From positions 62,001 to 126,000 of the forward strand of contig CP079860.1 of assembly GCA_019339365.1 (NCBI GenBank): DNA of 64,000 nt. Reading direction: 5' to 3'. Positions 54,375 to 62,143 of this stretch are shown here, one piece after another (the stretch's first letter is position 1; each line of letters begins with the position of its first letter). The notes beneath the pieces were generated by a model, which saw only the letters and a list, made by a program, of their open reading frames with translations, ran no database searches and had not been told where the DNA came from. The position numbers and the translations under genes were made by a program. This stretch comes from Vibrio neptunius (GTDB lineage: Bacteria > Pseudomonadota > Gammaproteobacteria > Enterobacterales > Vibrionaceae).

Positions 54375-55223
54375 TTAATTAGCCGTTAACCAGTCGGAAA
54401 GGCGAGTAGAGGCTATAAGGGGATGGTCTAACGTACTCGATTCTGGTTCTTCTCCAACTTTTTCGGTGTAGGACAATAGATCGACTGCATCAAGCAAAGT
54501 ATCATCAGCCACCTCTTTGGCATAGTCCCAGGCCTCGCTTTCTGTCATGTGGTACCTACCAAGTTTCTTAGCTTGCGCAAACAGATCCGCAGCTTCGGTA
54601 ATTGTGAAGCTTTCCGGTCCTAATAATGTTAATCGTCTATTGTAAAGTTCTGGCAATCCATAACTTTGTGCGACAGCCTTGGCGTAATCTTGAACGCTGA
54701 TCCAGCGTAAAGGTTGTGTTGACTGACACATAGTCGTTACAGTTTCTTGGTCAACCAATAAGTTTAAGGTTTCGAAAAACCAGCTTGGTAGATATGTGAT
54801 GTATGGTATCCCACTATTCTTTAACAGGGTTTCTGCTTCCAGTTTCGCCTTCGTATCAGCTCGAAAACTGTTCTTTTCATACGCCGTCGCTGTTGAAATC
54901 ATTGTAATTAGTTGTACAGACGATTTGTCGACAGCGCGCAGAATGTGTTTTGTTCCCTCGACATGATTTCGATAGTAAGTCTCTGGGCTATTACCACTGA
55001 GGTTGATATGAATCGCTTCTACTCCCTTCAATGCAGTAGTTAAGCTTTCTTCATCAAACAGATCGGCTGCGAAAAACTCATATTGAGGCCCTTGAAATAG
55101 ATCACGAGCTTTAGATAAATCTCGAGAAATAATTTGAACGCGATGCCCATCCTGAGCGAGCTCTTTTGCGACAGGCAAACCAAGCATGCCAGTTGCACCG
55201 ATAACAGCAATTGTTCTAAACAT
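54375..55223 (-). CDS. NmrA-like NAD(P)-binding oxidoreductase
   Basis: A 282-residue Rossmann-fold protein starting at the ATG at 55223 behind AAGGAGTC. The motif AVIGATGMLGLPVAKELAQD binds NAD(P)H and RVQIISRDLSKAR is the selector. It lacks the YxxxK pair of classical short-chain dehydrogenases and resembles NmrA/HSCARG redox-sensing proteins. It is divergent from a LysR regulator 100 bp away. Confidence 0.88.
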   Translation of the reverse strand: MFRTIAVIGATGMLGLPVAKELAQDGHRVQIISRDLSKARDLFQGPQYEFFAADLFDEESLTTALKGVEAIHINLSGNSPETYYRNHVEGTKHILRAVDKSSVQLITMISTATAYEKNSFRADTKAKLEAETLLKNSGIPYITYLPSWFFETLNLLVDQETVTTMCQSTQPLRWISVQDYAKAVAQSYGLPELYNRRLTLLGPESFTITEAADLFAQAKKLGRYHMTESEAWDYAKEVADDTLLDAVDLLSYTEKVGEEPESSTLDHPLIASTRLSDWLTAN

Positions 55224-55322
55224 AATTAGACTCCTTGTGAATGTATAGACAATAGTAAGTGGCATTGATTAATATTATTAGTAGGATAAAGTGAGAGTCT
55301 GCTTATCAAAAATGGGATAAAA

Positions 55323-56225
55323 ATGGATCTTGAAGCGAGCTTATGGTTTTCAACAGTGGTGAGAATGGGTTCTTTTTCAAAAGCCGCAAGCGAGTTAGGA
55401 GTACCAACTAGCACGGTGAGCCGACGCATCGCCAATCTAGAGAGCCAACTGGGAACGACTCTGTTGGTAAGAAACACTCGTAGCATGCAAGTCACCCAAT
55501 CTGGCAATGAGTATTTGATGCTAACCAAACAACTCGAAATGGGGTATCAGTCATTAAAAGATTGGCAAGATAATCAATCCCAAGTCTCAGGAACATTCCG
55601 TATCACAGCCCCTCTACAATTTGTTGATTGGCCACTCAGCGACTGGGTTATTGAGTTTAAATCCACCTATCCAAAACTCAACATTGAACTGGTTGGCAGT
55701 AACGAAAACCTCGATTTCTACGAAGATAGAATTGATATCGCATTTCGGCAGGGTCCACTATCCGACTCTGATCTGAGACAGCGTCGGTTATTTGAGTTGC
55801 AGTACGGGATCTACGCGTCACCAAGTTGGCTTAACAAGCATGGCGATTGTCTGGATTTTGCCTGGCTGCAGGCTCAAGAGGTGGTTAACATTGGTGTTAA
55901 GGGGAAAAGCTTTCCATGGCTAATCAAGCACAATAACAAACTGCACACCATTATCCCAAAATCGGGGTTGTTGCTCGAATCTCCCCAGCAAGCAGTACGA
56001 GCCGCTAAAGCAGGGTTAGGACTTATATACGTACCGTACTTCGATGCCCATTCTGCGATAGCCAAAGGGGAAATAGTACCAGTGTGTGAATCACTGTGGC
56101 CCGATGGGATTAATTTTTACCTTGTATTTCATAAGTCGAGAACCAAGTCTAAAAAACTGTCGACGTTTATCGATTTTATCTTGGATAAACAAAAAGAACT
56201 GATGGCACTACCGGGGATTTGTTAG
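55323..56225 (+). CDS. LysR-family transcriptional regulator
   Basis: A 300-residue LysR protein. The HTH is AASELGVPTSTVSRRIANLE followed by LGTTLLVRNTRSMQVTQSG. The effector domain follows with FRITAPLQFVDWPLSDWVIE and ALPGIC at the end. It is divergent from the NmrA-like gene, so it probably regulates it, as is usual for such pairs. The coinducer is unknown. Confidence 0.93.
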   Translation: MDLEASLWFSTVVRMGSFSKAASELGVPTSTVSRRIANLESQLGTTLLVRNTRSMQVTQSGNEYLMLTKQLEMGYQSLKDWQDNQSQVSGTFRITAPLQFVDWPLSDWVIEFKSTYPKLNIELVGSNENLDFYEDRIDIAFRQGPLSDSDLRQRRLFELQYGIYASPSWLNKHGDCLDFAWLQAQEVVNIGVKGKSFPWLIKHNNKLHTIIPKSGLLLESPQQAVRAAKAGLGLIYVPYFDAHSAIAKGEIVPVCESLWPDGINFYLVFHKSRTKSKKLSTFIDFILDKQKELMALPGIC

Positions 56226-56332
56226 TTTAAAGAACCGTGCTTCTCTGATCTTTTGGATTGATGAATACACAGCTAAAAATGTTCTGACTTTGAACACTCG
56301 GCACCTCCGAAAGTGACAAAAAGTGTTCTAAC

Positions 56333-56632
56333 CTAAAACATTTTTAAGATCGGCCGTTGGGGTCCAGCTGTTACTTCAATGCCCAAATAAACCGCAGTCA
56401 CTTCCATGCCCTAGCTCTTTGCTAATGACCATTCTGGCTTCATAGCCACGCAGCTTGCCTGCAACACTCAACCCTTTTGTTGATGGGCCTCCCGCAGCAG
56501 GAGCGCTATTACCCGTCAACTCAAGGTCTCGAATTTGAAGAATATACTCTCGTGCCTGGCTGACGAAAGCGCCATCGAGTTTAACTTTATGCTGCAGAAG
56601 ACAATGAAGAAGGTAACCAAAGACGACAATGA
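56333..56632 (-). pseudogene. Tyrosine recombinase (integrase) C-terminal remnant
   Basis: The minus strand encodes GYLLHCLLQHKVKLDGAFVS, then STKGLSVAGKLRGYEARMVI and SKELGHG, with a frame change to EVTAVYLGIEVTAGPQRPIL before a stop. SKELGH and AVYLG match the final catalytic segment of tyrosine recombinases, with the nucleophile tyrosine in VYLG. The N-terminal two-thirds is missing, cut by a GGGGTCAGGTC repeat. It may be the relic of the element that brought in the accessory region. Confidence 0.6.
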
Positions 56633-56635
56633 GGC

Positions 56636-57085
56636 AACGGGGTCAGGCAACGGGGTCAGGTCAGGCAACGGGGTCAGGTCTTGCCTTTTGCCACACATTA
56701 CTTTTTTGTATATCAAAACTAGCTGACTATCTGTAACGTATTTCGAAGCGTAACAAACAATGGGGCACTTTCGAGTTAGAAAGTGCCACGGGTAAGAATT
56801 CAGCCCGTGACAGTTTTGGACAAGAATGAGATAGCAAACTCTAGATACGTTCTATCTGAGAGTCAATAGAATTGAATAGTTATTCAATTACTACATCAGC
56901 AAAAGGGACGAGCGGTAATTTTAAGTCAATGGGATGACGAGTAATACCTCGAGAGGTGACATAATACGAGCGCCATACATATTCAACCCGTTGCGGGCTG
57001 TTCGTACAAAAAATGGCCTAGATAAAAACTAGGCCATTCTTATTTCAGAGACAAAAGGCAAGACCTGACCCCTTTAATTTCTAAT
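56636..57085. repeat. REP/RAYT-like inverted repeats, solo ends
   Basis: GGGGTCAGG units occur in tandem at 56638, 56652 and 56670; the last reads GGGGTCAGGTCTTGCCTTTT. An inverted partner, AAAGGCAAGACCTGACCCC, is at 57054-57073. About 360 bp lie between without a gene. Such GTCAGGTCTTGC ends typically flank IS200-like RAYT transposase genes; here the transposase is gone. Within, GGCACTTTCGAGTTAGAAAGTGCC forms a hairpin at about 56764. The rest of 56226-57134 holds only the integrase remnant. Confidence 0.7.
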
Positions 57086-57134
57086 TTTTCTGATGGTTTA
57101 GATTTTCTTTGGAGTATTACAGGTTCCATGCTAA

Positions 57135-58049
57135 TTACAGGAGTATCGGCATCTTAAACTCTTTCGCTCTAGTCGCGTCATGGAGCTGACCTCTTGTTAT
57201 GCGCATTGGTGTAACTGGCATACCATAAAAATCAATTTTATCACCAAAAAATTCTCCACCTAGATCTTTTACAATGTTGACCGTTATATCACGTGCGTCT
57301 ATCTGAACTTCATTTGTTTCTTGTAATATCTGAGCTAAAGAATAACGGGCTAGAGCTTTGCCAATTCCAAGGCCCCTAAATCTGTTATCTACTACAAAAC
57401 GTCCCCAGTGCCACATTCCATTTTCTTCCCAACATGCGACTGCACCTAAAACATACTCTCCAGAACGGGCTGACCACCACTTTTGAGGGATTCCTGCGGA
57501 AAGTGGAACTAGATGAGGAGGAATATTTTGCTCACCTGAAAATGTATCTCTTATTAGAGTATCAATCTCAGCGCGATAAACAGGCTTCAGTTCCTCTATT
57601 TGAATTCTAGCTTTATTTTGAGCTGCGTTTTTACGGAATGCGCTCAACCTTAACGTTCTAAGCCCATCAATAACACTCTGAATTTCTTCAGTCTTCATCA
57701 AGCCCAGCAATTGAGATAACTCAGTGTTAGCTGAAGTATCAGCTTCCTTTAGCCTTTCTACCCCTTCAGCCCTTAGTGCAAAAAGTTTTTGTCGCTTATC
57801 ACTAGCGCTTCTAGTCATTTCCACATACTTTTTTTCTACTAGAGAATTTACTGTTCTACTAAGAGAAGCTTTTTCTACGCTTAGCTGGTTGCAAAGCTCG
57901 GAAAAAGGAGTTGCTCCATTTTTTCGTAAATAGGTTAAAAGGTGAACTTGCGTTAATGATAAGCCTGAATTTAAACAGTTTTTATCAAGTAAACCTAGTT
58001 CACGGACTAAGTAACGTAATTCACTTCTGATTTGTTTTACTGATGACAT
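57135..58049 (-). CDS. MarR-GNAT fusion regulator/acetyltransferase
   Basis: A 304-residue protein from the ATG at 58049. Residues 1-140 form a MarR winged helix (SELCNQLSVEKASLSRTVNS, KRQKLFALRAEGVERLKEAD); residues 160-304 form a GNAT domain (RFVVDNRFRGLGIGKALARY). Such MarR-GNAT proteins join a sensor-repressor to acetyl-transfer activity. A perfect TTGTTGAT-ACA-ATCAACAA operator lies upstream. Substrate and target unknown. Confidence 0.88.
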   Translation of the reverse strand: MSSVKQIRSELRYLVRELGLLDKNCLNSGLSLTQVHLLTYLRKNGATPFSELCNQLSVEKASLSRTVNSLVEKKYVEMTRSASDKRQKLFALRAEGVERLKEADTSANTELSQLLGLMKTEEIQSVIDGLRTLRLSAFRKNAAQNKARIQIEELKPVYRAEIDTLIRDTFSGEQNIPPHLVPLSAGIPQKWWSARSGEYVLGAVACWEENGMWHWGRFVVDNRFRGLGIGKALARYSLAQILQETNEVQIDARDITVNIVKDLGGEFFGDKIDFYGMPVTPMRITRGQLHDATRAKEFKMPILL

Positions 58050-58107
58050 AATCTTTCCCACGCTAGATCGTTAACACTATCAACAAAAATAACAGATACA
58101 GAGTTAA

Positions 58108-58134
58108 TGTCAACATTGTTGATACAATCAACAA
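58108..58134 (-). promoter_or_regulatory. Promoter and operator of the MarR-GNAT gene
   Basis: TTGTTGAT (58116-58123) and ATCAACAA (58127-58134) are a perfect dyad separated by ACA. A TTGACA -35 box (58108-58113 on the minus strand) adjoins it. A third half-site TTGTTGAT (minus strand, about 58080-58087) lies near the start. Autorepression is likely. Confidence 0.75.
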
Positions 58135-58147
58135 ATATTGTAAAACT

Positions 58148-58208
58148 GTCAGGGTCAGGTCTTGCTGCTTGCCATCCATTACTTTTTGTATCTCAAAACT
58201 AGTAAATT
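58148..58208. repeat. REP-like element, second copy
   Basis: GGGTCAGGTCTTGCTGCTTG and CATCCATTACTTTTTGTATC match the end at 56670-56730 with small changes. No inverted partner is seen nearby. The remainder of the gap to the ackA terminator holds nothing identifiable. Confidence 0.65.
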
Positions 58209-58378
58209 ATCGGAAACAACAATTTGAGCGATAGCAAACTTTGGGGCAAAACTATCTCTCGATCGGCTAGTGTCTCAAGGAGTCTGAAAGTGATATCCAG
58301 ACAACAAAGCATCTAACGATGGCTGCCTTGGGTTTAGGTATTTGGCTATAAGCCTCTCCAACATATAAAAACAAAAAA

Positions 58379-58403
58379 GCGAGCCACTTGGGCTCGCTTT
58401 TCG
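58379..58403 (-). terminator. Terminator of ackA
   Basis: AAAAGCGAGCC pairs with GGCTCGCTTTT, followed by a T-rich tract on the minus strand, 20 bases after the stop. Confidence 0.85.
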
Positions 58404-58422
58404 ATTTTAAAGCAATGAATTT

Positions 58423-59616
58423 TTACAGTAGTTCCACTGACTGCTGAGCAATCACAAACTCTTCGTTGGTTGGAATCACCATCGCGACAGCGCCCAACAC
58501 CTCAGACTTAGCAATAATACCCGCACGGCCAAAGCGGGCGTCTTCGTTACCTTTTTCGTCTTCAATAAAACCTAATAGTTTGAGGTTGTTTAAAATTTCT
58601 CGACGAATTGGCAGTGAGTTTTCACCGATACCACCAGTAAAAATAATCGCATCTAATCCACTAAGGGGGATCAGGTAAGAGCCGATGTACTTAGCCACAC
58701 GGTAAGTGAACACCTCAAATGCGAGCTTCGCCCCCTCATGGCCGTTTTCCATCGCTTCCAAAATACCTCGCGCATCAGAAGTCAAACCTGAAACACCAAG
58801 GAAGCCTGACTTCTTGTTCAAGGTCTCGAAGACTTTCTCTTGGCTCCAGCCTTTTTTCATTAGGAACTCGATAATACCAGGGTCTAGGTCTCCGGAACGC
58901 GTCCCCATCATCAGGCCTGCTAGAGGGGTAAAGCCCATCGATGTATCGACAGATTGACCGTTGCTGATCGCACACACCGATGCACCGTTGCCCAAGTGGA
59001 CAGAAATAAAGCTCGACGCTTCGACAGGTTTACCCAGCATTTTCGCCGCTTCACGGCTAACGAAGTAATGACTAGTGCCGTGGAAACCGTATCGGCGGAT
59101 ACCATATTCTTTGTACAGCTCATTGGAGATCGCACCAGTGAATGCCTTTTGCGGCATGGTTTGGTGAAACGCGGTGTCGAAGACAGCAAATTGAGGAAGG
59201 CTTGGGAAAGCTTTCATCGCAGCTTGAATCCCTTTCGCGCCTGCTGGGTTGTGGAGCGGTGCCAGATCAGACAAGCTTTCAATTTCTGCTAGGACGTCGT
59301 CATTAATGCGAACTGTTGATGTGAATTTTTCTCCGCCATGCACGATACGGTGACCCACGGCAACTAGATCGTTGGTAAAACCCAATGATTCCATCAGGCT
59401 AACGATTCGGTTGATGGCATGTTGATGATGATTGTCTGCAGCAGTGATGGCTTCTTCAGTTTTCTCACCCTTGTATTTCCAACCGATTACCGCTTCAGGG
59501 AGCCCAAAGCACTCTCCTAACCCAGTGACGACAGCGTCTCCTGTTACGGAGTCGATCACCGCGAATTTGAGAGATGAACTACCAGAGTTAATAACCAGCA
59601 CAAACGAGTTAGACAT
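58423..59616 (-). CDS. ackA: Acetate kinase
   Basis: A 397-residue kinase starting at the ATG at 59616 (MSNSFVLVINSGSSSLKFAV), preceded by AGGAT; the longer frame adds 13 unconserved residues. Signature pieces NSGSSSLKF, GHRIVHGGEKF, HLGNGASVCAI, GFTPLAGLMMGTRSGDLDPG and FTGGIGENS are intact. It converts acetyl phosphate and ADP to acetate and ATP. No pta gene follows; Vibrio species often carry a second, stand-alone acetate kinase. Confidence 0.97.
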   Translation of the reverse strand: MSNSFVLVINSGSSSLKFAVIDSVTGDAVVTGLGECFGLPEAVIGWKYKGEKTEEAITAADNHHQHAINRIVSLMESLGFTNDLVAVGHRIVHGGEKFTSTVRINDDVLAEIESLSDLAPLHNPAGAKGIQAAMKAFPSLPQFAVFDTAFHQTMPQKAFTGAISNELYKEYGIRRYGFHGTSHYFVSREAAKMLGKPVEASSFISVHLGNGASVCAISNGQSVDTSMGFTPLAGLMMGTRSGDLDPGIIEFLMKKGWSQEKVFETLNKKSGFLGVSGLTSDARGILEAMENGHEGAKLAFEVFTYRVAKYIGSYLIPLSGLDAIIFTGGIGENSLPIRREILNNLKLLGFIEDEKGNEDARFGRAGIIAKSEVLGAVAMVIPTNEEFVIAQQSVELL

Positions 59617-59881
59617 GGAATAGGTATCCTGTTTCAGACCGAATTTTGGAAGCAAAGCGCTTCTTAGTGTGGCTTACATTATTCAATATTTTTTTAATTA
59701 TTCAACTTTATTTTAATTGAGAGCGCATTTGAAGCGAAGGTTTGTTGATCTAACGCAATCTGAAGATTATTTTGATCCCAAAATTTAATGTCAGTTTTAT
59801 AAATATGCGATACGGGCCTAAACTCTAGTCAGTGTGATACTTTCGATAATTAACCCAAAGTCGGTCCAAATGGTCTAAGTA
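59617..59881. promoter_or_regulatory. Divergent promoter region of ackA and the GGDEF-EAL gene
   Basis: 265 bp between divergent starts. TTGACATTAA-like boxes are not clear; AT-rich ATATTTTTTTAATTATTC lies near the ackA start. No repeat or RNA seen. Confidence 0.4.
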
Positions 59882-61489
59882 GTGGCAACCTTATCTATTT
59901 TTTTAGTCATCTCAGGCATCATTATCATGGTCGCGGGATACGTGCCTGCTAACCAGGTTTGTCGCAAGACAAAGCATCTAGGCTGGCAGGTGTTGAGCTA
60001 TTTAATTATCGGTTTTGTTTTAGGCTATCTATTTGTTTTAATTGCTATTATATCTGATCCAGTTGTTACGCCAGTTTTGCTGGGGTTATGCGTTATTCTT
60101 TTCTGCGGCAGCATTTTTGTTTATATGGTCACCACCTACAGTTTGCAAAGTATTCAGCAACTCCATTCGCTTGCTGATGAAGAAAAGCATAACGCCCTTC
60201 ACGACTCACTCACTAACCTTCCTAATCGAAAACATTGTATTGAAGCCATCGAGCTGCTGATTGAGTCCGATAGGCCCTTTGATCTGCTGCTGGTTGATAT
60301 TGTGAACTTCAAACAAATCAACGACGGAATGGGCCATTTTTGCGGCGACCAATTACTGATTCAGATTGGACAACGAATGTCATCTCTGTTGGAACACGAA
60401 GACTTTATCGCCCGTATTGGTGGTGATGAATTTGTCATCCTGTGTCCAAACGGTAATGAAGTGGCGTCAAAAGCCTTGGCGAAACGGATTGATAACGAGT
60501 TGCGTAAGCCCTTCGCAATTGATGGCTTTGAGTTAAGTACTTGTGCGGTGATCGGTTTGAGTGAGTTTCCAAGGCACGGCGATACCGCGGAGCAAGTGAT
60601 CAACACCGCAGATGTGGCCATGTACTGGGCCAAAAAGTCCGGTCGGTTGATCGCCTGTTATGACGATCAAATGAGCCAAGGGGCGAAGAAAAAGCTGCGT
60701 ATCGCTCGCGAAATCGATGCCGCGCTGCTTAATGATGAGTTCTGTGTCTACTACCAACCCATTGTTAGCAGCAAAAATGCCATTGTCAGTGGCTACGAAG
60801 CGCTGATCCGCTGGCAAAAAGAAGACGGCTCTATCGTTAGCCCCGTTGAGTTCATCCCCATTGCTGAGCAAAGCAATAAGGTGACCTCGATTACCAATTG
60901 GGTGCTTGAGCAAGTCTCGAAAGACATCGAAAAATTCAAATCTGAAAACATCCGCTGCCCGGTTCATGTCAACTTATCAGCCAAAGATCTGATGGGTAAT
61001 TACCTTAAGAGACAACTTGAAAAGCTGATTCAGATCTACCCGGATATCACTGAAAACCTTATCCTTGAAATCACTGAAAGTACCGCCATCAATCGCTTGA
61101 GAAGCCCCGAAGTTTTATTGGAAAGCCTTAAAGAACTCGGCTTTAAGATCAGTCTAGATGACTTCGGTACTGGCTATTCTTCGCTGTCATTGCTAAGAGA
61201 TCTCCCGGTTGACCAAATAAAAATTGATCGCTCCTTTCTCTATCAATTAGAGACGAACCAACGCAATGGTTCGATTGTCTCTAATGCGGTTGCACTCGCT
61301 CATGGGCTGGGCTACACCGTGGTCGCCGAGGGTGTTGAAGACAACAATGTACTCGAAATGCTAAAAAACTATGGTTGCGACTATATTCAGGGGTTTCTCT
61401 ATAGCCCTGCGTTAAAGATTGACGACGCGATCCGTTGGACTCACAACCACAACCCACCCCAAATTATTGAACTGGCTGAGCAAACCTAA
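59882..61489 (+). CDS. GGDEF-EAL dual-domain cyclic-di-GMP enzyme
   Basis: A 535-residue protein: about three N-terminal membrane helices (SIFLVISGIIIMVAGYVP and following), a linker with HDSLTNLPNRKHCIE, GGDEF at RIGGDEFVIL, then a complete EAL domain (YEALIRW, NLSAKDL, ILEITESTAI, DDFGTGYSSLSLLRDLPVDQ, IKIDRSFL, VVAEGVED). Both active-site sets look intact, so it may make and degrade c-di-GMP or favour one activity. No RxxD inhibitory site is present. The start is a GTG with a weak ribosome site; a later ATG is possible. Confidence 0.93.
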   Translation: MATLSIFLVISGIIIMVAGYVPANQVCRKTKHLGWQVLSYLIIGFVLGYLFVLIAIISDPVVTPVLLGLCVILFCGSIFVYMVTTYSLQSIQQLHSLADEEKHNALHDSLTNLPNRKHCIEAIELLIESDRPFDLLLVDIVNFKQINDGMGHFCGDQLLIQIGQRMSSLLEHEDFIARIGGDEFVILCPNGNEVASKALAKRIDNELRKPFAIDGFELSTCAVIGLSEFPRHGDTAEQVINTADVAMYWAKKSGRLIACYDDQMSQGAKKKLRIAREIDAALLNDEFCVYYQPIVSSKNAIVSGYEALIRWQKEDGSIVSPVEFIPIAEQSNKVTSITNWVLEQVSKDIEKFKSENIRCPVHVNLSAKDLMGNYLKRQLEKLIQIYPDITENLILEITESTAINRLRSPEVLLESLKELGFKISLDDFGTGYSSLSLLRDLPVDQIKIDRSFLYQLETNQRNGSIVSNAVALAHGLGYTVVAEGVEDNNVLEMLKNYGCDYIQGFLYSPALKIDDAIRWTHNHNPPQIIELAEQT

Positions 61490-61648
61490 CAATCCAAGAA
61501 GATACCAGCGATGCAGATCGTCGTCCCCTGTGGTTCACTTGGTTTCTCAAGTTTGACCCCATAAAAGCATTGGCCTCAACGCCAGAAAGTAGTAAAACGG
61601 TAAAACTCACCATTAATGCGTGCAACCACTCATAGGCAGAGGGTATCC

Positions 61649-62035
61649 ATGAATATAGGCTCAGTAGCAAAACTCACCGGTTTATCGAGTAAATCGATAC
61701 GTTTGTACGAAGATAAAGGCGTGATCTCTTCCCCTAATCGCAGTGAAGCAGGTTATCGAGAGTATAGTGAACAACATATTCAGGAACTCAATCTCGTTTC
61801 ACGAGCGAAAAATGCGGGCTTTTCTCTGGCAGAATGCAAGGAGTTTGTCGAACTGGCTCATAACCCCGAGCGTAAAAGTCGTGAAGTTAAAGCGAAGGCT
61901 CAAGAAAAGCTCAAAGAAGTTGAGGTTAAGATTCGTCAACTGAAAGAAATCGAAAAGCAACTCAAGAGCTGGGTAAACGCGTGTCCCGGCGATGAAGGCA
62001 GTGATTGCCCTATTATTGAAGATCTCACCAAGTGA
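61649..62035 (+). CDS. cueR: MerR-family copper regulator
   Basis: A 128-residue MerR protein from the ATG at 61649 behind AGAGGG. The HTH reads IGSVAKLTGLSSKSIRLYED, followed by a dimerisation helix (KEVEVKIRQLKEIEKQLKSW) and a metal loop CPGDEGSDCPIIEDL with two cysteines, the CueR pattern for monovalent copper, silver or gold. It normally activates copA; no copA is next to it here. Confidence 0.9.
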   Translation: MNIGSVAKLTGLSSKSIRLYEDKGVISSPNRSEAGYREYSEQHIQELNLVSRAKNAGFSLAECKEFVELAHNPERKSREVKAKAQEKLKEVEVKIRQLKEIEKQLKSWVNACPGDEGSDCPIIEDLTK

Positions 62036-62143
62036 AGCGTTGCCCATTCTCTTAATTTTATTACTCTTTTCAACTGCTCACCATGAAGTACGTCCACAGA
62101 TCATGTAACATTGAAAGACAACTCAGATACATCGGATGTCTTC

